In this document: one piece after another, positions 8,732 to 17,672 of the stretch
How positions within the stretch are numbered: position 1 is the stretch's first letter
Layout: every line of letters begins with the position of its first letter
DNA from: Marinobacter salexigens
GTDB taxonomy: Bacteria > Pseudomonadota > Gammaproteobacteria > Pseudomonadales > Oleiphilaceae
Assembly: GCF_018860765.1 (NCBI RefSeq)
Contig: NZ_JAHKPV010000021.1
Coordinates: 179,845 to 243,844 of the forward strand
DNA length: 64,000 nucleotides
Reading direction: 5' to 3'
Position numbers and translations under genes: made by a program
The notes under the pieces: generated by a model
What the model saw: only the letters and a program-made list of their open reading frames with translations
Told to the model about the DNA's origin: nothing
Databases searched by the model: none

Positions 8732-10864
8732 ATGCTTCCAGATCTAAGCGTGATAAGCCACGGCGCGGCGGCAGTGGTGTTCGCAATACTCGCAGTGCTT
8801 GTAGGTACTCGCTACCTAAGGCGTGATATCGACCGAGCCCTGTTTCTAGCGGCCGTTGTGAGTATGCTGTGGGCATCTACTCTGGTCACTCAGAGCATTT
8901 GGGGGCAACCCGGATTTTTTATTCGCTACTTGCTTGAGATTCTTCGCGACACATCTTGGATTCTCCTGCTTTTCGCTATGCTGCGAGACACCTTCCGGCA
9001 AGGACTCCTGAGCGGCAAAATCAAAAAGTTTCTTGGCATAGCAACAGCCGTTCTGATTGTCACCTTACTTGCGTTAGGCAGTCTTGAGTTTATTTTTGGC
9101 TTCGCTCTGGTAGACGGCAAAACCAAACTCATAGGCCAGATTGCATTATCACTTCTCGGTGTCTCTCTAGCAGAGCAAATTTGGCGTAACGCGCCGACCT
9201 TTGGCCGATCCAGTATGAAGTACCTGTGTATTGGCACCGCTACGATTTTTATTTTTGATTTTTTCATGTACGCCGACGCACTGCTGTTCGGCTCTATCGC
9301 AGATTCGTTCTGGAATGCGCGAGGATTTGTTAATGCGGCACTGATGCCTCTATTCGCAGTAAACGTTGTTAACACCCGCAAACAGCCCATCGATTTTCAG
9401 CTATCCCGCTCGGCAGTGTTCCACGTTAGCACGCTGATACTGGCAGGCGTATACCTGCTACTGCTTTCTGTGAGCGGCTATTACGTTCGCATCCTCGGCG
9501 GCAGCTGGGGCGAAGCTCTACAAGTACTATTATCGACCGTTGCTCTGGTATTTCTAACAACACTGATATTCTCTCAGCGCATCCGCGCCAAGCTAATGGT
9601 TCTGATCAGCCAAAACTTCTTCGATTATAAATACGATTATAGGGAGGAGTGGCTAAAACTAACGAAAGAGCTGGCCGACCTAACTGACCAACCCCCTCTC
9701 CCACAGCGTGCAATCCGCATTCTCGCGGATCTTGTAGAAAGCAATGCAGGCGCAATCTTTCTCAAAAGCGAGCTAGGGCCCTACACGCTAAAAGAGTCCA
9801 CTAATTTCGCTACCCCGCGATACACCAGTATCGACGAGGATGCAGAGCTGGTTCGCTTTTTTGTCGAGAAAGAATGGATTGTAAACCTCGATGACTACAA
9901 AGAAGACCCGGTAAGCTACGATCTACTCGAAATACCGGACGCCATCGCCAAAGCTCCGGATGCCTGGCTGATCATTCCGCTGTACTTAAGTAACGAACTC
10001 TATGGTATTGCGGTCATCGGCCATCCCTATGCCAGAGTGGATCTAAACTGGGAAAACTTCGACCTGATCAAAGTCGTAGCGCGGCAAACATGCAACTTAC
10101 TCGCACAAGCTGATGCCCAAAATAGGTTATCTCGAGCCATGCAATTCGAAGCTGTCAGCAAAGCCTCCGCTTTTATGGTGCATGATCTAAAAACGGTGAT
10201 CGCACAATTGTCACTACTGGTGAACAACGCCGAGAAGCACAAGGGCAATCCAGCCTTTATTGATGACATGATCAGCACCACAGACCACGCAGTGCGCAAG
10301 ATGACCAACCTTGTAGACCATATTCGCAAGCCAGCACAAGACAGCACGGATAATACCCAAAAATTGGACCTGACCAACCTCGTAAGCGGGCTCATTGAGC
10401 ACTACAGCAAACGAAACCCACCACCGAAGCTCGAAGGCGCCCAGCCACGCATAATGGTAAAGGCCGACCCAGTGCAACTAAAAAGTGTTCTGGGCCACTT
10501 AATACAAAACGCCCAAGACGCCACACCACCCGATGGTGAGGTCAGCCTTTCTCTAAAAATTGCCACAGGCAATGTTGTCCTGTTTATTCAAGACTCCGGT
10601 TGTGGCATGAGTGAAGATTTTATTAGCAATCGACTGTTCAAGCCCTTCGAAAGCACCAAAGGACTCACTGGCATGGGGATTGGCGCCTATCAGGCTCGGG
10701 AGTATTTACAGAAGCTGGGTGGGACCATAGATGCAACGAGCGAACCTGACGTGGGTTCCTGTTTTTCTGTACGGATACCACTAGCGGAGACATCGGCTCA
10801 CGGTAACCAGACCAATAAACACTTAATCATCGATTTGCCAAACCCACCGGAATCTGTCAATTAA
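8732..10864 (+). CDS. prsK: XrtA/PEP-CTERM system sensor histidine kinase PrsK
   Basis: 710 residues. The N-terminal 300 or so residues carry eight to nine membrane helices, followed by a short linker (FFDYKYDYREEW), a GAF-like domain (about 320-460, with AWLIIPLYLSNELYGIAVIG) and the kinase core. H484 in FMVHDLKTVI is the likely phosphorylated histidine. The N box is LIQNAQDATP, the G1 box is DSGCGMS, and the G2 region is GLTGMGIGAYQAREY. This layout is that of PrsK, the sensor always found with exosortase A loci. RBS GGCAGG lies just before the ATG. prsR follows, so this is a two-component pair; the signal is unknown. Confidence 0.92.
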   Translation: MLPDLSVISHGAAAVVFAILAVLVGTRYLRRDIDRALFLAAVVSMLWASTLVTQSIWGQPGFFIRYLLEILRDTSWILLLFAMLRDTFRQGLLSGKIKKFLGIATAVLIVTLLALGSLEFIFGFALVDGKTKLIGQIALSLLGVSLAEQIWRNAPTFGRSSMKYLCIGTATIFIFDFFMYADALLFGSIADSFWNARGFVNAALMPLFAVNVVNTRKQPIDFQLSRSAVFHVSTLILAGVYLLLLSVSGYYVRILGGSWGEALQVLLSTVALVFLTTLIFSQRIRAKLMVLISQNFFDYKYDYREEWLKLTKELADLTDQPPLPQRAIRILADLVESNAGAIFLKSELGPYTLKESTNFATPRYTSIDEDAELVRFFVEKEWIVNLDDYKEDPVSYDLLEIPDAIAKAPDAWLIIPLYLSNELYGIAVIGHPYARVDLNWENFDLIKVVARQTCNLLAQADAQNRLSRAMQFEAVSKASAFMVHDLKTVIAQLSLLVNNAEKHKGNPAFIDDMISTTDHAVRKMTNLVDHIRKPAQDSTDNTQKLDLTNLVSGLIEHYSKRNPPPKLEGAQPRIMVKADPVQLKSVLGHLIQNAQDATPPDGEVSLSLKIATGNVVLFIQDSGCGMSEDFISNRLFKPFESTKGLTGMGIGAYQAREYLQKLGGTIDATSEPDVGSCFSVRIPLAETSAHGNQTNKHLIIDLPNPPESVN

Positions 10865-10967
10865 CCGACATTTTGAGCCCCTGAACAAATCGATCATTGC
10901 AAAGTGTCAATGTTCAGTTAAGAATTAAAGATACTTGGAACACCGAAACAAAGGACTTGTTGCTGCT

Positions 10968-12341
10968 GTGACTAGACGACTTTTAATAGTAGAAGACGAT
11001 CCCGGCCTGCAAAGCCAGATGCGCTGGTGTTTCAGCGACGATCTGGACGTTACGGTTGCGTCAGATAGAGACGCCGCCCTCACTGCGCTGCGGCGGGAAG
11101 AGCCTCATGTGGTGACGCTGGACCTAGGCCTGCCCCCCGACCCCGGTGGAGCGACCGAAGGTTTTGCGCTATTGGAAGAGATTCTTCGGCTTGCACCATC
11201 AACCAAGGTGATTGTCGTAACTGGCCGAGAAGATAAAGAAAACGCCGTGATAGCGGTAGGCATGGGCGCTTCCGACTTTTATCAAAAACCACTGGACGCG
11301 GACATCCTCAAGTTTGTTGTCAACAGAGCCTTTCGTCTGGCTGAGCTTGAACAGGAAAACCAAAAGCTTTCTCAGCAAAGCAACGGCACCAACATCAAAG
11401 GCATAATCGCTGCCAGCCCGCAAATGATGAGCGTTTGTCGCACGTTGGAGAAAGTTGCACCTACTGACGTAACCACACTTATCACTGGCGAAACCGGCAC
11501 AGGCAAAGAACTTCTCGCCCGCGCCTTACACGATCTTAGCCCCAGAGCCGGGAACGCTTTCGCTGCCATCAACTGCGCAGCAATTCCTGAAAACCTTTTA
11601 GAGAGCGAGCTATTTGGCTTCGAAAAAGGCGCATTCACCGGCGCCACACAAGCTAAAAAGGGTAAAATTGAAAGCGCCAACAGCGGCACTCTGTTCCTTG
11701 ATGAAATTGGCGATATGCCAATGGCGTTGCAATCAAAACTGCTGCGTTTTCTGCAAGAGCGGGTTGTCGACAGAGTTGGAGCGGTAAAACCCATCCCCGT
11801 GGATGTGCGAGTAGTGTGCGCAACACACCAAAAACTTGCCCAACTGATTGAGAACGGCGACTTCAGAGAAGACCTGTATTACAGAATCAGCGAAATTACT
11901 CTCGACGTACCCGCCTTAAGAGAGCGCGACGGAGATGCACTGGTTATTGCTCAATCGCTACTGAAATCCCTCGGCAAGCAGATGGACCGGCAAAACCTCA
12001 CATTCTCGGAAGATGCCGTTAACGCCATCAGCAGCTATTCCTGGCCCGGTAACGTGCGAGAAATGATCAACAAAGTGAAACGCGCCACCATCATGGCGGA
12101 TGGCAAGCGGATAACGAGTGAGGACTTAGAGCTGCCGGAGTGCGACCAGCCCGGTGCAAGCCACCTCAACCTCCGTCAGGTTCGGGAGCAAGCCGAAAGT
12201 AGAGCCATTATTCAGGCCCTTCAAACAAGTGGCTTCAACATGACACAGGCCTCCCGGCTTCTGGGCGTTACACGCCCGACTCTCTACAACCTAACCGACA
12301 AATATAACATCGACACATCGGCGGAAACTCCAGAAGTCTAA
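10968..12341 (+). CDS. prsR: PrsR, sigma-54-dependent response regulator of the PEP-CTERM system
   Basis: Receiver domain at residues 1-120 (RLLIVEDDPG; phosphoacceptor D52 in VVTLDLGLPPD), AAA+ activator domain (about 145-385) with Walker A GETGTGKE and the sigma-54 contact loop GAFTGA intact, and a Fis-type helix-turn-helix at the C-terminus (NMTQASRLLGVTRPTLYNL). I chose the GTG start at 10968 (MTRRLLIVEDD) because it gives the usual PrsR N-terminus and 457 residues; a TTG at 10935 would add 11 residues. Known from other XrtA bacteria: PrsR with RpoN turns on PEP-CTERM protein genes. The three sigma-54 sites in this window fit that role. Confidence 0.93.
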   Translation: MTRRLLIVEDDPGLQSQMRWCFSDDLDVTVASDRDAALTALRREEPHVVTLDLGLPPDPGGATEGFALLEEILRLAPSTKVIVVTGREDKENAVIAVGMGASDFYQKPLDADILKFVVNRAFRLAELEQENQKLSQQSNGTNIKGIIAASPQMMSVCRTLEKVAPTDVTTLITGETGTGKELLARALHDLSPRAGNAFAAINCAAIPENLLESELFGFEKGAFTGATQAKKGKIESANSGTLFLDEIGDMPMALQSKLLRFLQERVVDRVGAVKPIPVDVRVVCATHQKLAQLIENGDFREDLYYRISEITLDVPALRERDGDALVIAQSLLKSLGKQMDRQNLTFSEDAVNAISSYSWPGNVREMINKVKRATIMADGKRITSEDLELPECDQPGASHLNLRQVREQAESRAIIQALQTSGFNMTQASRLLGVTRPTLYNLTDKYNIDTSAETPEV

Positions 12342-12392
12342 GTTAACTTCTCAGCACACGATGGCCGCGAAAAGCTCAAGGAGCAGCTTTAC

Positions 12393-15029
12393 ATGATTAC
12401 AATTCAAACAAAAATGAAGACACTTCCCGGGCTGATATTGGCAAGCAGCATGCTACTTGCGTTTCCATTGCTGTCTGGTTGCAGCAACGGCGCGGATTCA
12501 TCGGAAGCGCTCTCGCACATTACCCGTGCAGAAACATACTCTGAACAAGGCCAATTCCGTTCCGCCCTACTTGAAGTGAAAAACGCCATCCAAAAAGACC
12601 CAAACAATGTTGAACACATTGTGCGCTTGGCAGACCTGTATCTGCAGGTAGGAGCAGCAAAATCCGCCTCAGAGCTCCTTGAGCCATGGATGCAGGAAAA
12701 CCCCGAAGCAATAGCTCTTACTTTAGCCCGTGCTTATATGGAACAGGGCAAGCACCTCTCGGCGACTGAAGCCCTCGCTCTGCAAACCCCTGAAACACCG
12801 GAAGAACAGCTTGAAGCATCGCTTATCCGTGCTGAGGCCTTGCTCAGATCTGGCGAAGTAGCTGAGGCCCTCGCCCTTTTCAATAATCTACGCGCAAGCA
12901 ATGCTTCTAACACCGAAGCAATAACAGGTGCCCTCAAAGCGCTAATCAACCTTGGCAAACACACTCAGGCCATAGAGACCGCCGATGACTGGCTCACAAA
13001 AAATGACAAAGCACCGGAGGTTCTATATTGGAAAGGTCTAGCCCAGTATCAGCTAAACCAGTTGGAGCAAGCGTCTGCCACACTTACCGATGCAGTAGGC
13101 GAAATGCCAACCTCGGATGTTTTCCTGCCCATCCGCCGAAATGTACTGACTGCACTCTCCCGGGTGCTCACAGAACAGGGCAAAATTACAGAAGCCCAGA
13201 TTTATAACCACATTTTGGCAGAGAACAGCAACACCAGTGCGCGCGAACAAGGCGAAGCCGTTATGGCGGCCCTGAAAGAACGCAATTTTGAAGGAGCGAA
13301 AACAATCCTGCGAGACAGCCTCAAGCTAGATCCGGAGAACGAGCAAGCAGCCATGCTACTCGGAGCGATTTCCGCAGGCACTGGAGACCTCGACGAGGGC
13401 GCGCAGTTACTTACTGAAAATCTAGACCCAGAAACCACTCCAACCCAGTTCATCCGAGCCGCCACAATGGCCCAGATAGATACTGGAGACCGAGAGGTCG
13501 CCCTAAAAACGCTAGACCGCGCCATACAAGCTCGCCCGAACGATAACGAGCTATTGGCCATGCATGGCATATTGGCCCTTAGCCTTCCCGCCTACGAAAG
13601 TGAAGGCATTGCCAGCCTTAGTAAAGCCATCAGTAACCAGCCCGAGCGAGTTCGATTCAGGCTTGCACTCGCAAGACACTACCTACAAAAGGGCAACCCC
13701 GAACAGGCACTTGGCCAGTTGCGAATGGCGTTCACAACCAACCCTTCAGACTGGGCCACCACTGGCACGTATCTCAACGTACTCATCCAGCAGGGAGAAA
13801 AACAAGAAGCTGGCGAAATTCGCGACTCGTTGCTTAACGGGTATGGGAATGAACCCCGCGCAGTATTATTGGCGAGCCTTGTAGATACCCAGTTAGGAAA
13901 CCCAGAGGCTGCAACAAAACGACTGGAAAAACTGGTCAATGAAAGCCCGCAACTACAGGCACCTAAGGTCGCACTGGCAAGCCTTTATACGCAATCCGGA
14001 CAAACAGATCAGGCGGTCAGCTTGCTGATTGATGCCGCCACATTAACGCCAGATGTAATTCGCCCTCTGCAGCAAGCTGGCCGAATCTACGCCCAGAACC
14101 ATACCTTAGCTGAAACCATAAGCTGGTTGGAAAATGTAGCCGAATCTCGCCCTGAATTAGAACGCAATAGCGACGTACTCTTAACATTGATCGCAATAAA
14201 TCAGGACAAGTTGTCAGACGCCAGAGCAACTCTCTCTAAATGGGAAGATACCGAGTTCGGCCCCGTGAAGCTCGCCTATGGCCAACTTTTACTCGCTGAA
14301 ACCAACGCTGCTATAAGCAATAAGGAATGGCCCCAAGCACGAGCAAAAGCTGCAGAAGCCATTGCTCTAGATCCGAAAAACATTGGATTTGCACTCTTGC
14401 CAGCGGGAATCGCCCAAATGGAGGGAAAACTGGATGACGCCTTCTCGGCAGTGGATGCTGTAGAGAAGACCCACGGAGAGTTCCCTGCCACTATTCTTTC
14501 GCGCGCAAGGTTGCTACAACAGCAGAAAGACTCAAAAGTCGCTTACGACTACCTCTCTGATAAATGGCAAGCCACTAAAATGATTCAGCTGATGCCGCCA
14601 CTTATCGGCTTAGCCAAAAAAGAAGACTCGGGCGCGCTTGGCGACCTCACGCAACAATGGACTCAGGCAGCCCCCCAGAACCTAGCAGCCCACTTAGCAA
14701 GGGCAGACTGGCTCCTGACCAACGGACAAGAAACGGCTGCTGTAAACCACTACGAGCAAGTTCTTATCAGGCAACCCAATACCGTTGCGGCATTAAACAA
14801 CCTCGCTTGGACGTTGCGCAATGAAAACATTGAACGCGCAGTGAAGCTAGCCAAACAAGCAAGCGAACTGGCACCTAACAGCCCTGCAGTACTAGATACC
14901 TATGGCTGGGTTCTTCATCTGGCAGGAGATCATACGGAGGCGAAGATAGCCATCGAGAAAGCTTTGGAGCTGGCGCCAGGCAATGCTGAGATCGAACAAC
15001 ACCTTGAGGCTGTTAAAAACGCTTTGTAG
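12393..15029 (+). CDS. prsT: PrsT, PEP-CTERM system TPR-repeat lipoprotein
   Basis: 878 residues starting with a lipoprotein signal (hydrophobic core LILASSMLLAFPL and lipobox LLSGC) and then tetratricopeptide repeats to the end. Clear repeat motifs include AETYSEQGQFRSALLEVKNA, LEQASATLTDA, VLDTYGWVLHLAGDHTEAK and the terminal AIEKALELAPGNAEI. Length and form match PrsT, which always accompanies PrsK/PrsR and may scaffold polymer export or sorting in the periplasm. A strong RBS (AAGGAG) lies 9 bases before the ATG. It starts 51 bases after prsR, so prsK-prsR-prsT is one operon. Confidence 0.93.
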   Translation: MITIQTKMKTLPGLILASSMLLAFPLLSGCSNGADSSEALSHITRAETYSEQGQFRSALLEVKNAIQKDPNNVEHIVRLADLYLQVGAAKSASELLEPWMQENPEAIALTLARAYMEQGKHLSATEALALQTPETPEEQLEASLIRAEALLRSGEVAEALALFNNLRASNASNTEAITGALKALINLGKHTQAIETADDWLTKNDKAPEVLYWKGLAQYQLNQLEQASATLTDAVGEMPTSDVFLPIRRNVLTALSRVLTEQGKITEAQIYNHILAENSNTSAREQGEAVMAALKERNFEGAKTILRDSLKLDPENEQAAMLLGAISAGTGDLDEGAQLLTENLDPETTPTQFIRAATMAQIDTGDREVALKTLDRAIQARPNDNELLAMHGILALSLPAYESEGIASLSKAISNQPERVRFRLALARHYLQKGNPEQALGQLRMAFTTNPSDWATTGTYLNVLIQQGEKQEAGEIRDSLLNGYGNEPRAVLLASLVDTQLGNPEAATKRLEKLVNESPQLQAPKVALASLYTQSGQTDQAVSLLIDAATLTPDVIRPLQQAGRIYAQNHTLAETISWLENVAESRPELERNSDVLLTLIAINQDKLSDARATLSKWEDTEFGPVKLAYGQLLLAETNAAISNKEWPQARAKAAEAIALDPKNIGFALLPAGIAQMEGKLDDAFSAVDAVEKTHGEFPATILSRARLLQQQKDSKVAYDYLSDKWQATKMIQLMPPLIGLAKKEDSGALGDLTQQWTQAAPQNLAAHLARADWLLTNGQETAAVNHYEQVLIRQPNTVAALNNLAWTLRNENIERAVKLAKQASELAPNSPAVLDTYGWVLHLAGDHTEAKIAIEKALELAPGNAEIEQHLEAVKNAL

Positions 15030-15045
15030 AAAGCGCTCAACAGCC

Positions 15046-15094
15046 CTGCCAGATTCCGGCAGATTAAATGCCTGAAGCACTAAAATCTCAGGCA
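15046..15094 (+). promoter_or_regulatory. inverted repeats upstream of a sigma-54 promoter (candidate PrsR site)
   Basis: Two imperfect dyads: CTGCC-N7-GGCAG at 15046-15062 and TGCCTGA-N12-TCAGGCA at 15069-15094. They end about 85 bases before the -24 element at 15180, a usual distance for an activator of the PrsR type. The first dyad lacks a T-run, so it is not a convincing terminator for prsT. Binding by PrsR is inference. Confidence 0.35.
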
Positions 15095-15179
15095 ATTTCA
15101 TTCAAATAAGCGTCGATTTTTTTTACACACGCAACAAACAACTCACTTATTTATTATAAAATTCAAGATGTTAACAATG

Positions 15180-15195
15180 TGGTATGATTTTCGCT
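15180..15195 (+). promoter_or_regulatory. sigma-54 (RpoN) promoter of the first PEP-CTERM gene
   Basis: TGGTATGATTTTCGCT has the invariant GG (15181-15182) and GC (15193-15194) separated by exactly 10 bases, and matches most of the TGGCAYR-N4-TTGCW consensus. Transcription should begin about a dozen bases downstream, right where the riboswitch leader begins. Confidence 0.75.
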
Positions 15196-15205
15196 TAAGA
15201 TCTAG

Positions 15206-15310
15206 ATAGGTTCGGGTAGTACCGGCCATAAGCCAAACCACTTGTGAGGGTGGGACGGAAAGCCAAGGATCTCAAAAATAACGAGACAGCCTGGTTGCAA
15301 AGCAACCTAT
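15206..15310 (+). ncRNA. GEMM-I cyclic di-GMP riboswitch in the leader of a PEP-CTERM gene
   Basis: The leader carries the GEMM-I core: GCCAAACCAC (15232-15241), a GNRA tetraloop GUGA (15244-15247) on a CCAC/GUGG stem, GGTGGGACGGAAAGCC (15249-15264), a second hairpin (TCTC 15270-15273 with GAGA 15283-15286) and the closing AGCCTGGTTGC (15288-15298). ACCGGC (15221-15226) pairs with GCCTGGT (15289-15295) as P1. Compared with the Vibrio Vc2 aptamer, the G21-C46 pair appears as C33-G58 (a covarying swap), while the ligand-contacting G20 (G32) and A47 (A59) are kept, favouring cyclic di-GMP over cGAMP. Downstream, GGTTGC-AAA-GCAACC can form a competing hairpin, and no T-run follows, so control is more likely translational. 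Confidence 0.85.
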
Positions 15311-15341
15311 ATGGAATTAGAGCTAAACAACCGGAGTACAC

Positions 15342-15902
15342 ATGAACAAACTATCGAAAGGGTTTATTGGTGCAGCGCTTCTGAGCATTTCAAGCGCCAC
15401 ACTCGCAGTACCCATGTTGGGGGGCATCAGCTTCTCATCATTACCAGGGAACGGGTTCACCTTTGACTCAGTAACAAATCAGTTTGATTTCGACCCTGGT
15501 CTCAATTCGAGCGTAAATAACACTTCAGGTGACTTCGCAAACTACTTTGCGAACGGGGATCTCGCACAGTTTTACGATTTCACCTACGCGCCATTCTCAG
15601 GCCCCCAAACCATTTGGGATGCCACCGCGACTGTTGGTTCGAACAACGGTACAGCGCTGTCATTCATCCTGAATAACGCCAGTGTTGATTACGAAACTAG
15701 CAGCCTCGTTGTTATTAGTGGCTCTGGCACCTTAACTGACGGCGTTGAATCAGTTTTGGGCTCTTGGAACATTACTGCCAATCAGGCAGGCGGAGCTTTC
15801 AGCTGGTCCTCGTCCACAGCCGTACCTGAGCCAGGCACTTTGGCGCTGTTGGGCCTCGGCCTTGCAGGACTTGGTGCTGCTCGCCGTCGTCAGAAATCCT
15901 GA
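15342..15902 (+). CDS. PEP-CTERM sorting domain protein (riboswitch-controlled)
   Basis: 186 residues with an N-terminal Sec signal (MNKLSKGFIGAALLSISSAT, then LAVP), a Ser/Asn/Gly-rich beta-type body with few charges, and a C-terminal sorting signal: VPEPGTLALLGLG, a hydrophobic helix and a basic end (ARRRQKS). Exosortase A should cut near this motif during export to the surface matrix. The SD CCGGAG lies 6 bases before the ATG. It stands alone between prsT and xrtA, with its own sigma-54 promoter, riboswitch and terminator. The body matches no family I recognise; a structural role in the matrix is inferred. Confidence 0.93.
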   Translation: MNKLSKGFIGAALLSISSATLAVPMLGGISFSSLPGNGFTFDSVTNQFDFDPGLNSSVNNTSGDFANYFANGDLAQFYDFTYAPFSGPQTIWDATATVGSNNGTALSFILNNASVDYETSSLVVISGSGTLTDGVESVLGSWNITANQAGGAFSWSSSTAVPEPGTLALLGLGLAGLGAARRRQKS

Positions 15903-15921
15903 TCTCGGCAAGCTAGAAAAA

Positions 15922-15945
15922 AGCCAGCTTCGGCTGGCTTTTTTG
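15922..15945 (+). terminator. rho-independent terminator after the first PEP-CTERM gene
   Basis: AGCCAGC-TTCG-GCTGGCT stem-loop (very stable UUCG-type loop) followed by TTTTTTG. It closes the riboswitch/PEP-CTERM unit before xrtA. Confidence 0.9.
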
Positions 15946-16032
15946 TTTTGAACTTTAGTTTTACGTATAGGTCTTAGGTAGTACTTTGTGAACATCACCC
16001 AGTGAAATGACTAGAAGTCTGGCGGACAAACG

Positions 16033-17451
16033 ATGTTAAGGAAAACACTCAACAACTTATCCCTTTCCAGACCTTACCTTGTCGTTACAGTCATTGCTGC
16101 CTTAATCTTCTACCCTACCTGGATGCGGCTAGCACAAGCTTGGCTTGAATTTGAGCAAGTTCTCGCTCATGGCCTTGCAACAGCTATTATTTATCTTGGC
16201 CTGCTGATCATTCATCCGCCTGCGGCTATCGAGCGCCACACGTTATCTAAGCCCCACCATCTTGCTGGTGCCGCTCTTCTGGTTGCCATAACCTTGGCTT
16301 GGGCACTCCTCGAATTGGTTCGCATCGATACTCTGGCTTACCTACTACTGCCAGCCGGGTTAATCGCCACAGCCTGGACACTTCTGGGGCTACCAAGAAC
16401 ACTAACCTTTATTCCCTACGCACTGCTTTTATCACTGTCGCTGCCAATTTGGGCAGACCTAGTTCCTGGGCTTGTAGAAATCGCCAGCGTCGTTGTAGGG
16501 ACCTGGGTGGGCTGGTTTGGCATGACAGCTCTCATTGAAGGCAACAGCATTACCCTGCCCTACGGCCGCCTAATCATCGCAGACGGCTGTTCCGGTATTC
16601 GCTATTTTGCAATTTCTGTTTTGCTGGCCATGATGACCTCCATTCTCAACGACTACCGCTGGCGCGGCTGGCTGGTCACCCTACTGATCGCCGCTTCACT
16701 CGGGCTTATCGCAAATTGGGTGCGCATCACAATCTTGGTCGTCGTCGCCTATGAAACCAACATGCAAAGCGAAATGCTCGCAGATCACGAAACCATGGGA
16801 TGGGTCGTTTTTGGCGCGTTTATTATTCCCGCACTGTACTTTTCCCCAGTCCGAAAGCGTATTACAAAAGGGAGCCCGCTCAACGGCGGCCTCTACAAAA
16901 AAGGCATCGTTGCGATTGCGGTAGCCATAGCTCTTGGCCCACTGGCACTCCTGCTGGCCCAAAACACCGCCAGTCCAAAGCCTGTATGGAGCATTGCACC
17001 ATCGGAGTTTCGACAAACCCAAACTGGTAAACTTCCCCTGCCAATCGCCCTTCCGGATACTCTAAACGAGCAGATCTGGAAGTCTGGGGATATGTGGATA
17101 TCCTTCGCACAGAGCCAAAAATCAAAGCCTGATGAGAAACTTGTACCCTACCTACCAAAACAATTCGACACGTCGGTTTGGCACGTAGAAGCGCAACTGG
17201 AACCCGGCCTGAGTGTTTATCGAAACATCTTAAGCCGAGATAGAGTTCTTGTGGCCCAGTGGTACAGAGTGGGCTCGAAAAAGAGCTGGAGTTACCGCAA
17301 TGCCAAACTGCTCCAGATCCCCGCCATACTTGCTGGTGAAACGCGATTTGCCGTTGTTACCATTCAAACACCCTGCGGTCCTCGAGATTGCACCAACCTA
17401 CTCCCCAAAATGCATACCGCAATGGCTTCAATTCAAGCCAAGCAAAAGTGA
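16033..17451 (+). CDS. xrtA: exosortase A fused to an EpsI-like domain
   Basis: 472 residues. About eight membrane helices make up residues 1-290 and carry the exosortase triad: C186 in ADGCSGIRYF, R231 in NWVRITI and H252 in DHETMGW. A ninth helix (about 298-315) leads into a periplasmic EpsI-type domain (about 320-472) of the kind fused to XrtA in many bacteria. Family knowledge: transpeptidase-like membrane protease that recognises the C-terminal PEP motif of exported proteins, acting together with exopolysaccharide production. Start supported by GGCGGA upstream. It is the first gene of a small plus-strand cluster with the flavoprotein and acyltransferase genes. Confidence 0.95.
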   Translation: MLRKTLNNLSLSRPYLVVTVIAALIFYPTWMRLAQAWLEFEQVLAHGLATAIIYLGLLIIHPPAAIERHTLSKPHHLAGAALLVAITLAWALLELVRIDTLAYLLLPAGLIATAWTLLGLPRTLTFIPYALLLSLSLPIWADLVPGLVEIASVVVGTWVGWFGMTALIEGNSITLPYGRLIIADGCSGIRYFAISVLLAMMTSILNDYRWRGWLVTLLIAASLGLIANWVRITILVVVAYETNMQSEMLADHETMGWVVFGAFIIPALYFSPVRKRITKGSPLNGGLYKKGIVAIAVAIALGPLALLLAQNTASPKPVWSIAPSEFRQTQTGKLPLPIALPDTLNEQIWKSGDMWISFAQSQKSKPDEKLVPYLPKQFDTSVWHVEAQLEPGLSVYRNILSRDRVLVAQWYRVGSKKSWSYRNAKLLQIPAILAGETRFAVVTIQTPCGPRDCTNLLPKMHTAMASIQAKQK

Positions 17452-17672
17452 ACCCACACCCAATTAACATTATTTAACAAAATTTACATCTTCATTTTGC
17501 CTAACTTCTCTCCAACTCTCTGTTTTATTTCCGTTCATCTATTCGGATAGCCCGCAAAGCGACGAGTAGATGAAATGTGCTGTTACCAGTATCTCAACTA
17601 TAATCATTGTGTGATTACTGAACAATCTGGCAACGATCTGTAAGAAGTGCCCAGTAAATTCACCGACTAACC

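Noticed and set aside
15046..15062. CTGCC/GGCAG hairpin as the prsT terminator
   Set aside because: No T-run follows, and its position fits an activator site better. prsT termination remains unassigned.
15206..15310. GEMM leader as a cGAMP (GEMM-Ib) riboswitch
   Set aside because: cGAMP-selective members change G20 to A; here the aligned position is G. This rests on a manual alignment and is a preference, not proof.
17600..17672. TGGCAAC near 17630 as a sigma-54 promoter for the flavoprotein gene
   Set aside because: Ten bases after GG the sequence is TA, not GC, so the essential -12 element is missing.
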